64,000 bases of DNA from Apiospora phragmitis. Taxonomy: Eukaryota > Ascomycota > Sordariomycetes > Amphisphaeriales > Apiosporaceae. The position numbers and the translations under genes are program-made. The notes under the pieces are model-generated. The model made no database searches and had not been told where the DNA came from. It was given only the letters and a program-made list of their open reading frames with translations. This document shows, one piece after another, positions 19,803 to 30,397 of the stretch. The stretch lies in contig JAQQWL010000017.1 of NCBI GenBank assembly GCA_038363925.1, forward strand, positions 160,602 to 224,601, given 5' to 3'. How positions within the stretch are numbered: position 1 is the stretch's first letter; every line of letters starts with the position of its first letter.

Positions 19803-20897
19803 GTGAACAAAATTTTTAACTTACAAAACATAATTAAAGGGTGCTTATTGCCCCTATCGAATACAGATAAGCCGGATCTTTTAAAAATACGGGCTATTAT
19901 GCTTTCATCACAAAATAGAGTAAAATTAGGAGTTAGTGCACTAAGGTTGCATTACAGTAATGTTAAATATTATACACAAGTAAGTAATAGTTTTTCAAAC
20001 TCGTTAAAATTGACTCCAGACTTTATTACTGGATTTTCAGATGCAGAAGGTTCATTTATGATTTCGATATTATCTAATAAAACTTGACGTCATGGTTGAA
20101 GTGTTGGAGCTAGGTTTGAAATTTCTCTTCATATGAAAGATGAGGTATTATTAGTAAAAATTCGTGAATTTTTTTAAGGCGCAGGTAGTATATATAGGTG
20201 TGGTGAGGATAAAATATCCTACAGAGTTAATCGTTTAGATGAATTATTAACCATTATTATACCGCATTTCAAACTATATCCTTTAAAGACTAATAAGCAG
20301 AAAGATTTTGAATTATTCTTAAAAGGTGTAGAATACATTAATAAAAAAGAACATTTAACCGAAGGAGGTTTTTCAAAACTAGTTGCGATCCGAGCTTCCA
20401 TGAATTCGGGTTTATCCAATAGTTTAAAAGCCGCATTTCCTTTATGTGAAGCCGCACCTAGACCTGAATTAGTGTTACAACCGTTAAACCCTCAGTGGGT
20501 AGCAGGGTTTACAAGTGGAGAAGGTTACTTTGGAGTAAAATTAAGTTCAAGTCGTACTATAAAGACTGGAGTACAAGTTAACCTAGTTTTTCAATTAACT
20601 CAACATAGACGTGATGAATTGCTAATGAAAAGTTTGATAGATTATTTCGGATGTGGAAAATATTATTCTTCTAATAGAGCAGAATATGGAGATTACATTG
20701 TAACTAAATTATCTTACATAACAGGTAAAATTATTCCATTTTTTGAGGAGAATGAAATAGCAGGTGTAAAATACCAAGATTTTAGTGATTGATGTAAAGT
20801 TGTCAGTTTAATGAAGCACAAGCAACATTTAACTCCGTCGGGTTTAGATAAAATAAAAGAAATAGTAAGCGGTATGAATAAAAATAGAAGTTTTTAA
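19803..20897 (+). pseudogene. LAGLIDADG endonuclease with one in-frame stop at a poly-T
   Basis: GTG 19803 to TAA 20895-20897. Motif 1 FITGFSDAEGSFMI near 20022, motif 2 WVAGFTSGEGYFGV near 20498, ending SGMNKNRSF. A TAA at 20175-20177 follows a seven-T run in a FF-stop-GAGSIY context, where homologues have FFG. Everything else is intact, so one substitution or homopolymer error explains it. Confidence 0.7.
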
Positions 20898-20919
20898 CTA
20901 TAAGGACTTTTTACTATTA

Positions 20920-21107
20920 TCTAAGGATGTTTCATTTCGAAAAACAATTTATGTTTTTGATAGTAATACTAAAGAAAATTTAGCTCAATTTTATGGTGTA
21001 TCTAAAGCTTTAAAATATGCTAAAGTTAATTTTTATACATTAAAAAGTTTAATAGAAAAAGGAAATTCACATAATGGTAAAATATATAGTTATAAAGATA
21101 AAATATA
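20920..21107 (+). pseudogene. DNA-binding tail relic (GIY-YIG C-terminal module)
   Basis: The frame reads KTIYVFDSNTKENLAQFYGV, SKALKYAKVNFYTLKSLIEK and SYKDKI before TAA near 21108. It matches the tail modules of the GIY-YIG proteins in this window but has no catalytic domain in front. Confidence 0.5.
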
Positions 21108-21141
21108 ATTAATGTAATACGTACGCCTATTAAAAGAATAG

Positions 21142-21462
21142 CAACATTTCTTAGGTTTACAAGGTATGCCTAGAAGAATTAGTGACTATCCTGACGCTTT
21201 TGCAGGTTGAAATTTAATTAGTAGTTTTGGATCTATTGTATCTGTAGTGGCTGCTTGATTATTCTTATACATAGTTTACGCTCAATTAGTAGAAGGAAAA
21301 TCTGCAAGTAGATTCCCATGAATGATACCTCAATTCTACACAGATACTTTACAAGCTTTATTAAATAGAAGTTACCCTAGTTTAGAATGAGCTTTAAGTA
21401 GTCCTCCTAAACCTCACGCCTTTGTGAGTTTACCTTTACAAAGTAAAATTTTGCCAGAATAG
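21142..21462 (+). CDS. cox1: cox1 last exon (QHFLGLQGMPRR to SKILPE)
   Basis: 107 codons: QHFLGLQGMPRRISDYPDAF, AGWNLISSFGSIVSVVAAW, LVEGKSASRFPW, PSLEWALSSPPKPHAF, ending SKILPE and TAG at 21460-21462. All Trp but none essential are odd; most are TGA. This completes COX1. Confidence 0.96.
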
Positions 21463-22241
21463 CACGAAAACTACTAATTGCATTAACAATATCTTTAGGT
21501 TTATATTTTTTAAAATCTAATTTAAGTGATGTTTTTAACAGTTTTCATGCTTTACATATAGTTTTTTTTACAACTGTTATGGTTTTCTTCAAAGAATTTG
21601 TATACTTTTTGTTTGAATACTTTGAAGATTTAAAATTAAAAAATTTTAATTCATCCACACCCGAAGGGGGAAGAGCAATTAATACTGATTTACCTACTAT
21701 TTTTACTAAAAATAATGAAACTTCAGGTTCAAAAGATTCATCTATACAAGATGATCCACGTAATTATGATTATGATTCTGATACTTCATCTGATTCTCAT
21801 ACTTCATCAGATTCTGAACTTAAAAAAGCGCTAGAAGAATCTAGAAAATTTAATCAACCTGGATCTTCTAAAACTGGAGGAGAATCTTCTAAAACTGGGG
21901 GAGAATCTTCTAAAACAGAAGCTGAATCTTCTAAAACTGGAGCTCAATCTTTAAGAGGATCTTCTCCCGTACGTGGTCAATATATTCCTGTTTCAACAGT
22001 AGATGAAACTGTCTTTAAAAAAGACATGGTAAATAACGTGGATATTAATGGAATTGAGGCTATGAAAATACAATTAAATGAATTGAAAGATACTTATGAT
22101 AAATCTGGTCTTCCACCTGATATAATAGATAAACAAAAATCCTCAATCGTTGAAAAAATACGTAGTTGTGAAAATAGATTATCAGAATTAAGAAACGAAA
22201 ATGTTGAAAATGCAGGTAAAGGTAAAGGTAAACGTAGTTAG
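21459..22241 (+). CDS. orphan ORF overlapping cox1 stop: hydrophobic head, Ser/Glu repeat tail
   Basis: No family recognised. The frame is open from ATA 21459, overlapping the cox1 TAG, to TAG 22241, about 260 aa; the first ATG is 21579. The N terminus is hydrophobic (LLIALTISLGLYFL, HIVFFTTVMVFF), the middle is acidic and Ser-rich with four imperfect SSKTGGE repeats, and the C terminus is helical and charged, ending GKGKGKRS. Overlap with cox1 suggests cotranscription. It shares its layout with the orphan ORFs at 1738, 15507 and 27717. Confidence 0.55.
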   Translation: MARKLLIALTISLGLYFLKSNLSDVFNSFHALHIVFFTTVMVFFKEFVYFLFEYFEDLKLKNFNSSTPEGGRAINTDLPTIFTKNNETSGSKDSSIQDDPRNYDYDSDTSSDSHTSSDSELKKALEESRKFNQPGSSKTGGESSKTGGESSKTEAESSKTGAQSLRGSSPVRGQYIPVSTVDETVFKKDMVNNVDINGIEAMKIQLNELKDTYDKSGLPPDIIDKQKSSIVEKIRSCENRLSELRNENVENAGKGKGKRS

Positions 22242-22365
22242 CTTAATTTCTTGCTCTCTGATATAACGAAGTTATAAATAGGATCCGGGCACGTAATAAA
22301 AAAAAAAATTAACGTTTGTATTATAACACTAGATAAAACAATATAAATATTTTTAATATTTATAA

Positions 22366-22436
22366 TTCTCATTAGCTCAAAGGTAGAGCTGGATACTTCT
22401 GATATCCCTATTTTAGTTCGAATCTAAAATGAGAAC
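22366..22436 (+). tRNA. trnR: tRNA-Arg (UCU)
   Basis: Acceptor ttctcat/atgagaa, D arm agctcaaaggtagagct, anticodon arm ggata-cttctga-tatcc with anticodon TCT, T arm attttagttcgaatctaaaat. It sits between the orphan ORF and nad1. A diverged second copy is at 29330. Confidence 0.93.
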
Positions 22437-22710
22437 ATCTGACCTTAATCTAAAGTCGGTATCTTGCTTGTCCCATTATCTCGAAGAGATAAGGGATACC
22501 CCCCCCCCCGGAACAAGGGTTTATGTATTTTTGTTTTATAACAAATAAATATATTTTAAAGTTCTAATTTGTCTTTTAAACTCTTTTTCTGATATCCCTC
22601 TTTATCACGTAGTGATATAAGGGGAAGAGGGATCCGGAATAAAGAGATAAGAGTGATAACCTTATTAGTATATATTTATTTTTCATTTATATTTATTATT
22701 ACACACGATT
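22437..22710 (+). repeat. cox1/nad1 spacer with GC palindromes
   Basis: Contains tatctcgaagagata around 22480, a run of C at 22500-22508, and a tatcacgtagtgata palindrome within ctctttatc...ataaggggaagag near 22598-22632. It belongs to the dispersed palindrome family. No gene seen. Confidence 0.6.
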
Positions 22711-23853
22711 ATGGATAATAAAGAAATAAATTTAAAAATTTTTTTTACAATGTTATATATACCAACTGTTATATCGATAGTCGAAGTTCTTTTAGTTATT
22801 GTTCCTGCCTTACTTAGTGTAGCTTATGTTACTGTAGCTGAAAGAAAAACCATGGCAAGTATGCAAAGAAGATTAGGTCCTAATGCAGTAGGTTATTACG
22901 GATTATTACAAGCTTTTGCTGATGCTTTAAAATTATTATTAAAAGAATATGTAGCACCTACACAAGCTAACATCGTTTTATTTTTTTTAGGTCCTGTTAT
23001 TACATTAGTTTTTGCACTACTAGGTTATGGTGTTATACCTTATGGACCTGGTTTAGCAATTAGTGATTTTAATTTAGGTATCTTATATCTGTTAGCAGTT
23101 TCTTCTTTAGCTACTTACGGAATACTATTAGCCGGATGAAGTGCTAATAGTAAATATGCTTTCTTAGGTTCTTTAAGAAGTACAGCTCAGTTAATTAGTT
23201 ATGAATTAATTTTAAGTTCTGCTATTTTACTTGTTATTATGTTAACAGGTAGTTTTAATTTAACTGTTAATGTAGAATCACAAAGAGCAGTTTGATTTAT
23301 ATTTCCCTTATTACCTATATTCTTAATATTCTTTATAGGATCTGTAGCAGAAACTAATAGAGCTCCTTTTGATTTAGCAGAGGCTGAATCTGAGTTAGTT
23401 AGTGGATTTATGACAGAACACGCTGCAGTTGTATTTGTATTCTTTTTCTTAGCTGAATATGGTAGTATAGTGTTAATGTGTATATTAACAAGTATATTAT
23501 TTTTAGGTGGTTATTTAATATTAGATTTTGTTTATTTATTAAGTTATTTAGACTTTTTAGTGTGACAATTATTTGTTATAGATTGAATTTTAGTTCTAGA
23601 TTACTTTGTTCAAGGTATAATGAATACTCCTGCCTTAGAAGGATTTTTATATGGTTTAAGTTTAGGAGTAAAAAGTTCTATAATGATTTTTACTTTTATT
23701 TGAGTTAGAGCATCTTTCCCTAGAATACGTTTTGATCAATTAATGTCTTTCTGTTGAACAGTATTATTACCAGTAGTGTTTGCATTTATTGTACTAGTTC
23801 CTTGTATTTTATATAGTTTTGATATATTCCCTATTAATATAAGCTTATTCTAA
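22711..23853 (+). CDS. nad1: NADH dehydrogenase subunit 1
   Basis: ND1 is a membrane-arm subunit of complex I at the quinone entry site. Intact, 380 aa, no introns. Recognisable blocks: [21 protein letters not shown] (loop 1; about residues 45-65), [20 protein letters not shown] and the ESELVSG acidic loop, then [14 protein letters not shown]. Eight hydrophobic helices. ATG 22711 gives a 13-residue leader before the ATG at 22750, where many homologues begin, so the true start could be either. Stop TAA. Confidence 0.95.
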
Positions 23854-24059
23854 ATACCATAATATCTCGCTATGTTTAGATATTTATGTATAATTAATTC
23901 TCTTATTTTGTTTCCCCCTTTTTTTTTATCCCTACGTTGTGTCGTAGGCAAAATGGGGGGGGGGTCAGAGGAGGTGAGAGAATCTATCATGTAATTGTTT
24001 ACTTATGATGTAATTTTAGTTTAATTATATGGGAAGTTTGTATTTTTTTTAGATAATAA

Positions 24060-24579
24060 ATGTTATTATCTTCTTTGTTATTAATTCCTATATTAGGAAT
24101 ATTTTTAATATCTAGTGATATCTCTTATGATAATACGGAAAACGCGCCTTCAAAAATAAAATCTTATAAAATAACAGCTTTCGTAACATCTCTTGTTAAT
24201 TTAGCAATATCTTTAGTTATATTTATATTATTTGATTTTAGTTCTAATCAATTTCAATTTGTACAAGAACATTATGATATAAATTTATTTGATATATATT
24301 TAGGAGTAGATGGGATTTCTATATATTTTGTATTATTAACTACTATAATAATGCCTATAGCTATATTATCTAATTGAAACTCAATAACAGAAAATATTAG
24401 ATCTTATTTAATAATAATGTTATTATTAGAAACATTACTAATAGCTGTGTTTTTAGTATTAGATATTTTATTATTCTATGTATTTTTTGAAAGTATATTA
24501 CCTCCTTTATTTATATTAATAGGTTTATTTGGATCTAGTAATAAAGTAAGAGCTAGTTTTTATCTTTTCTTATATACAT
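24060..24579 (+). CDS. nad4: nad4 exon 1
   Basis: ND4 is an antiporter-like proton-pumping subunit of complex I. Exon 1 covers MLLSSLLLIPILGIFLI to RASFYLFLYT plus one base of the next codon. It includes GVDGISIYFVLLTT and the conserved Glu of FVFFESILPP-type sequence (here YVFFESILPPLFI). ATG start at 24060. Confidence 0.93.
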
Positions 24580-25868
24580 TTTTCCGAAAGTGTAAAAGAG
24601 CCAAATTCCGGGCAAGCCTTAAAGCTTTAGTAACCAAGTATATAAAGGAAACTTTTTATATGGCCTGATTAATGACTCAGGGTATGGTAATATCACTAAA
24701 GATGAAGAACAATTTGTTCATGAAATGGGTAATCGCGGATCTAAATCATTCTGGGTTTAAAGTCGAGTGTACACAGACTATAAACTTAAAGGGTGTAAAA
24801 GAGCAACGAGTAGATGGTTCTTCGAGTTCTAGAATTTTAGATTTCGTAAAGTGTACTCTAGTCGCAGGAAAACCTGTTTTTGAGAGAAAATTTCATTCTC
24901 GTTATAATAATATTATTGCAAATAGTAACTTTAAAAGATTATTGCACACAACCTACATAAACAAATTGGAAGCTAAAACTAATTTAGATCCCTGATTTAT
25001 TACAGGGTTAGTTGATGCAGAAGGATCTTTTATGTTAGGTTTTTTTAAAAGTGATACGTATAGAATGGGTTATCAAATCCAAGCCATTTTTAAAATTGCT
25101 TTACATAGTAAAGATTTAGATTTACTATCTCAAGTTCAAAAATTTTTTGGGTTAGGTAAAATCACCAAACACGGAGAAACTTCTTCACAATATACAGTTA
25201 AATCTTTAAAAGATTTAGAAACAATCATTGCTCATTTTGATAATTATCCGTTATTAGGTCAAAAATGAGCAGATTATACTCTTTTTAAAAGTGCTGTTCA
25301 ATTAATTAAGGATAAAGAACATTTAAATAAACAAGGGTTTAATAAATTACTTTGTATTAGAGATTCTATGAATTTAGGTTTATCAGAAGAATTGAAATTC
25401 AATTTCCCTGAGATCAAGCCTGCACCTAGGCCATTAATTCAAAAAATTAATAATATAAATCCTAATTGAATCGCAGGTTTAACTAGTGGTGACGGATGTT
25501 TTCATATTTCTATACGTAACTCTCCTACAACTAAATGGGGTAAATCTGTAGTGTTAAAATTTCATATTGTTCAACATAGCAAAGATATTGAACTAATGGA
25601 AATGTTAATATCCACTCTTGGATGTGGTAGAATTGAATTAAGGTTAAACCAATCCGCAGTATATTTTGTTGTAACAAACTTTAAAGATATTTTTGAAAAA
25701 ATTGTACCACTATTTGATAAATATTCAATTATAGGTGTTAAAGCTTTAGACTTTGCGGATTTAAAAAAAGTATTGGATTTAATGCACAATAAAGAACATT
25801 TAACCGAACAAGGTTTGTCTAAAATTCAATCTATTAAGTTAAATATGAATTCTTTTAGAAAAATTTAA
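24580..25868 (+). CDS. LAGLIDADG endonuclease in frame with nad4 exon 1, reading through the intron core
   Basis: From nad4 exon 1 the frame has no stop through all four core elements (TGA at 24666 = Trp) and on to TAA at 25866-25868. The core-encoded part is basic and unlike the family; the endonuclease starts near 24985 with WFITGLVDAEGSFML and has motif 2, WIAGLTSGDGCFHI, near 25470, ending NMNSFRKI. An ATG or ATA within the intron could also be used. The catalytic part is intact. Confidence 0.8.
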
Positions 25869-25942
25869 TATTATTATAATTGCTGGTTAGCCAGTATGAA
25901 TTGAAGTAACTCAAAATTAAAGAAAACGCAGTTATGCGAACG
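24580..25942 (+). mobile_element. nad4 group I intron
   Basis: It splits the Leu codon of LYTLFGSLF. The core is at the 5' end: gccaaattccgggcaagccttaaag near 24600, gaaatgggtaatcgcggatc near 24721, gtaaaagagcaacgagtagatgg near 24797, gtgtactctagtcgc near 24851. Terminal G is 25942. The LAGLIDADG frame covers the core itself. Confidence 0.88.
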
Positions 25943-26898
25943 TATTCGGATCTTTATTTCTATTGTTATCTATTTTAACAATATCTTCTATAATGGGTAC
26001 TACTGATTTTGATGCTTTATTTAAAACTAATTTTGATTACACTACACAGGTATTTTTATTTATCGGTATTTTTATATCATTTGCTGTAAAAACTCCTACT
26101 ATATTTTTAAACAATTGATTATTAAAGGCTCACGTTGAATCACCTTTAGGTGGAAGTATAGTATTAGCAGGTATTGTTTTAAAATTAAGTTTATATGGTA
26201 TATTTAGAATAATCTTACCTATATTACCTAAAGCTTCTTTAGATTATACATTTATTGTTTTTGTTATAGGTGTAATTACAATAATATACGCTAGTTTTAG
26301 TACATTAAGAACTACAGATATTAAAGAATTAATAGCTTATAGTTCTGTATCTCACGCAGCTGTATACTTAATAGGAGTATTTAGTAATACAATCCAGGGT
26401 ATAGAGGGAGGTATAATATTAGGTTTAGCCCACGGATTTGTATCTAGTGGTTTATTTATATGTGCAGGAGGTATATTATACGATAGATCTGGTACTAGAT
26501 TAATACATTATTACAAAGGTGTAACTCAAATGATGCCTTTATTCTCTTTATTATTCTTTATTCTTTGTTTAGGTAATTGTGGAGCTCCTTTAACATTAAA
26601 TTTTGTAGGAGAATTTATGTCGTTATACGGTACTTTCGAAAGATTACCTCTATTAGGTGTGTTTGCTAGTACTTCAATTGTATTCTCAGCTGCTTATACT
26701 ATATACATGTTCAATAGAATTTCTTTTGGTGGATCATTTACTAAATTCTTTGAAGAAAATATAAGTGACGTAACTAAAAGAGAATTCTTTTTATTATTTG
26801 TATTAGTAGCCTTTACAGTAATATTGGGAATATACCCATCTATAATTTTAGACGGATTACATTACTCAGCTTCAAATTTAATCTATAGACTTATATAA
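25943..26898 (+). CDS. nad4: nad4 exon 2
   Basis: Completes Leu and reads FGSLFLLLSILTISSIMGTT through WLLKAHVESPLGGSIVLAG (with the conserved Lys-Ala-His), IAYSSVSHAAVYLIG, GNCGAPLTLNFVGEF to NLIYRLI and TAA. The exons join to 491 aa in frame. Confidence 0.95.
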
Positions 26899-27230
26899 TA
26901 ATTAATATAATTAACGGCTCCGCGGCCCCCCCCTTATCTCATAATCTTTTCGAGATAGGGGGGGGTTCCGGTCTTAAAAAAATCAGAGATTTTTTTTAAG
27001 CGGTGCTAAAAAAAAATATCTGATTTTTTTAAGCGGTGCTTAAACTTGGGCGGAGGCCGAGCAGGCCTATAAAAAGTTATTTTATTTATACTTTAATTTG
27101 ATGCCTTTGGCTAAGCTTTATCCCGGATCCTTTTTGGTGCCTTTATCACCGATATCTTTTAGTGATATCTGGCAAAACTTATTCTCTTTTATCTGTGTAA
27201 TCTGATAAAAGGGAGATTATAAATTATATA
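26899..27230 (+). repeat. nad4-nad2 fragment spacer with GC and tandem repeats
   Basis: Inverted repeat cccccccttatctc...gagataggggggg (26925-26967), then two copies of a unit around aatcagagatttttttt/aagcggtgct (26978-27043), then ggcggaggccgagcaggcc. Near 27145 a gatatcttttagtgatatc palindrome. No gene seen. Confidence 0.6.
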
Positions 27231-27494
27231 ATGATAACTTTATCTATATTAAGCTTATTATTTTCAAAAACCGTCATATTAAGACGAGATTTGTCCTTTC
27301 TATATACTAGAATAGCTATAATAGCTATTTCTTATTGTTTTTTACAAAATTTGGTAAGTTTATCTTTAGTAAACAAAGGAATAGGTTTACATGAAGTAAA
27401 TTTATTATATATTATAAGTATTATACAAATATTTTACATATTTGTGTTTATATTTATTATGTTAATGTTAATTTTAACCAGTTTTCCCTATTAA
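27231..27494 (+). pseudogene. nad2: truncated nad2 5' end
   Basis: 87 aa from ATG, LSLLFSKTVILRRDLSFLYTR-type start, then SLSLVNKGIGLHEVNLLY and FIFIMLMLILTSFPY before TAA. This resembles the N-terminal ~85 residues of fungal ND2 (LRRD...NKGIGL...FHIF). The rest of nad2 is absent, so it is a partial copy; the functional nad2 must lie outside the window. Family assignment is from memory of fungal ND2 and is fairly, not fully, secure. Confidence 0.65.
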
Positions 27495-27716
27495 ATTTTG
27501 GACTTAAAGCCTATTTGTCATCTTTAAAACATAATTTAATCAATGATTTTGTGTACTATAAAATCAAAATATTAAATCTAATATGAGTTAAACACTTATA
27601 TAACGTAGTAACAACTACTTATAATTTTATTGATACTCATCTATAATATATATTATTTTTGATGGTAGTGTCTTTTTTAGGTTTAATTTATTTAAACTTG
27701 GAATTATTTAAGTAGA

Positions 27717-28559
27717 GTATTTATTTATTAACTTTAACTATTCCTATAATTCTTATATCTATTGTTTATTATTTTGAACCTTGTTTAGTTAAACAGTTAA
27801 TAGTTGTTCGATTAACCTTAGGGGTTTTTTTTTTGATATTTAGTTTAATTTCTATTGTTTTGTTAAAATTATTTAATATAGATATTCAATGTATAAATTT
27901 ATTCTATCTAAATATATTTTTAGTTAGTATTCTTATTTTTAGTATTACTCATTTATTATATACTATTAATTGAAAAAAAAGGCTTGTTTAAATTAATAGT
28001 AGTTTTATCTCTAATTGTTGTTAATTTATGCTTGCTTAATATTATTATAATAGCTTTATTGTCTCCAGATTTTTATATCTTAAAAATGGAAAATAATTCA
28101 CCTCAAGGTGGTAATTCACCTCAAGGTGGTGGTTCACCTCAAGGCGGTAACATACCTCCAGGAGACCCTTCCCCAATAGGGTATAATAGAGGTAATACAC
28201 CAGAATTACCTAGAGATGACATGGAAGCTGCACGTTCTGCACTTGAAAAAATTACAGAAAAAAAGGCATCCATGTCACCGGAAGTTAAATCACATAATGT
28301 AGGGCATGTAGTACCAGGTGACCCTAATAATTTGAATTTACGGGAATTACATACAACTAGTGCAGCTGTAAATAATTATTTTGGTATGCCTGAATTTTCT
28401 TATATTAAAGGTGAAAGAGAACCTGGAAATGTTCTTACACAAAGCGGTCGAGCCGCCCCAGAAGGGAGTTTATTACTCCAACATGGAGACGGGACTAAAT
28501 ACTTTAGTCCTAATGTACGACACAAACCTAGCACTAATATAAAGATATCTGCATTATAG
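27717..28559 (+). CDS. orphan ORF: membrane segments plus PQGG-repeat tail (frameshift at poly-A)
   Basis: No family recognised. Frame one opens after TAG at 27714 and encodes about 90 hydrophobic residues with three membrane segments. At an eight-A run near 27974 the reading shifts into the frame that starts at 27984 (TTG) and runs to TAG 28559: another hydrophobic helix (LIVVLSLIVVNLCLLNIIIIALL), then three NSPQGG-type repeats and a polar tail ending NIKISAL. A one-base change would fuse them to about 280 aa. Same head-and-tail layout as the ORF behind cox1. Confidence 0.5.
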
Positions 28560-29329
28560 GCAAAATTAGCGGAAACAAGAACACCTAGCCCTCCTTATAT
28601 AGATAAGGTAGGATAGATTAAAGTAAAAAAAAAATTATGTCTGGTAAGGAATATAAAAATTTAATACTTAAATTCTTATTTCGTTTCGTTTTGTAATAGA
28701 CGTAAATGTTTATGTGGACGTTCGTTCTATTTTTATTAGTTTCTAATCCCCTAATATCACTACATGATAAAGGGGATAATTGAATAAAAAAAAATAAAAA
28801 TCTCTTTTTTATTTATAAGTCTTTACGACTGAAACTTTATATCCTCCCTTTTTCCCCAGAATCCGAAGAAATGCCTTCTATACAGGACTCAGATGGAGGA
28901 GACTAACATTTTAGTATTTATGTTAAAGGGTGGTTTTCTTTGTTTAGTTTGTATAAGGTATTTTTTTTGGTTAAAAAAAAAGTATAAATTATTTTCCTAA
29001 ACCTTTAAAGTCACCTGCGCTGCGCAGGTGAAAGGGTAATTATAGCAGATATTACCTGTTAATCCTGAAAAAAAAAGGTAAATTTTTATAAAGTAATAAT
29101 AAAATATATAATGAAAGTTATTCTAGTATAATGAATTTTATTATATAATCTTCTATATATTTATCTTACAATAAATTAAATTATATAGACATTAAGAATT
29201 GTGAATGTTACTTAAAATTACTTACCCCCTATCTGATATTACATACCATAACCTAGTGAGAATTAATCTCGTTATAGGAAGTAAAATGTATATTATTTTT
29301 AGGGTATGTCCCTATATATAGGGACATAA
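28560..29329 (+). other. spacer before second trnR
   Basis: AT-rich, no gene seen. It holds a gatatt-type palindrome (ccctaatatcactacatgataaagggg near 28747), a cacctgcgctgcgcaggtg hairpin near 29012, and the first of two direct repeats (cttatttcgtttcgttttgtaat...) at 28677-28714; the second is at 29619-29656. Confidence 0.5.
28677..28714 (+). repeat. 38-nt direct repeat, copy 1
   Basis: cttatttcgtttcgttttg followed by taatagacgtaaatgttta. The copy at 29619-29656 differs at about three positions. The pair brackets the second trnR, consistent with a duplication of this block. Confidence 0.75.
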
Positions 29330-29400
29330 TTTTCATTAGCTCAAAGGTAGAGCAGGATACTTCTAATATCCTTATTTTAGTTCGAATCTAAAATTAAAAT
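29330..29400 (+). tRNA. trnR: tRNA-Arg (UCU), second diverged copy
   Basis: Same arms as the copy at 22366: agctcaaaggtagagc, anticodon arm ggata-cttctaa-tatcc (TCT), T arm attttagttcgaatctaaaat. The acceptor ttttcat/attaaaa has one C-A type mismatch, so it may be a weak or decaying paralogue. Confidence 0.75.
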
Positions 29401-29801
29401 AGATAACTTTAAGACTGACCATAAAAATTCGATAAATTTTTTTATTTTACATATAAATAGAAAAGTTCTAGTTTTTTTTTTTTCGTGTAGGATTTAGTTA
29501 TTATTTATTTTTGCCAGTTTTTTTATCATTAAACATAAGTTTACCTATTTTTGTATTAAAATGTTTATTAGTAAATTTTAATTATATTTATTAAATCTAA
29601 TTTAATACAAATACAATCTTATTTCGTTTCGTTTTGTAATAAACGCAAATGTTCATTAGAATACTAAAATCTAACTAAATTAAGTAAAATTAAATTGAAT
29701 ATTTTATAACTTTATCCTGCCGATATAAGGGAGATATTTCAATTTTTTTTTCTGTATTCTTTTATATAACATTAATAAAAAAAAATCTTTATATATATAA
29801 A
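29401..29801 (+). other. trnR-atp8 spacer
   Basis: AT-rich with poly-T and poly-A runs and the second 38-nt direct repeat (29619-29656). No gene or clear promoter seen. Confidence 0.5.
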
Positions 29802-29954
29802 ATGCCTCAATTAACTCCTTTTTATTTTGTGAATGAAGTAACTTTTGCTTTTGCCATAATTTTAATAACAATATACATGTTATCTAAATACATATTACCT
29901 AGATTCGTTCGTTTATTTTTAGCACGTACTTTTATTTCTAAATTATTTAACTAA
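29802..29954 (+). CDS. atp8: ATP synthase F0 subunit 8
   Basis: 50 aa starting MPQLTPFYFVNEV with one membrane helix (FAFAIILITIYMLSKYILP) and a basic C terminus (RFVRLFLARTF). This is the conserved fungal form; it is part of the peripheral stalk. About 96 nt before atp6, the usual fungal order, so the two are probably cotranscribed. Confidence 0.95.
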   Translation: MPQLTPFYFVNEVTFAFAIILITIYMLSKYILPRFVRLFLARTFISKLFN

Positions 29955-30050
29955 ATAAAGTAGAAATAAAACTATTGTTGTTTGTCAAGAGATATTTTTC
30001 AATTTAGATATTTAAATATTTACTATTGAATACAATTATAATAATTTAAA

Positions 30051-30397
30051 ATGGAAAAATTTAATTTAAGTAGAGAAATAATTAGTCCTTTAAGTCAGTT
30101 TGAAATTAGAGATTTATTAAGTTTAGATGCACCTATATTAGGGAACTTACATATATCAATAACTAACATAGGATTATACTTAATGTTAGGAGGTTTATTT
30201 ATATTAGCTCTTAATCTTTTAAGTACAAATTACAACAGATTAGTAGGAAATAACTGATCTATTAGCCAAGAATCTTTATACGCAACTATACATAGTATAG
30301 TAACAAATCAAATAAACCCTAAAAACGGGCAAATGTACTTCCCATTTATATACGCTTTATTTATATTTATTTTAATAAATAATTTAATTGGAATGGT
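30051..30397 (+). CDS. atp6: atp6 exon 1
   Basis: Subunit a of the F0 proton channel. ATG 30051, MEKFNLSREIISPLSQFEIR; ends FILINNLIGM plus two bases of Val. One Trp is TGA. The five atp6 exons (347, 152, 25, 51 and 208 nt) join to 783 nt, 260 aa. Confidence 0.93.

Larger units (their letters stand above)
17553..21141 (+). mobile_element. cox1 group I intron i (composite; possible embedded group II-like segment)
   Basis: The group I core is at the 5' end: P near 17626 (caaattgctggga), Q near 17677 (taatcagcaggcaatc), R-like near 17716 (cttcaacgatcaaacgcc), S-like near 17776. Then follow a GIY-YIG relic, a GC-rich palindrome (19040-19085), a structured GC-richer block at 19300-19790, a LAGLIDADG relic and a DNA-binding tail. 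Terminal G is 21141. Confidence 0.75.

Noticed and set aside
23478..23708. 76-codon frame inside nad1
   Set aside because: It is an out-of-frame shadow of nad1.
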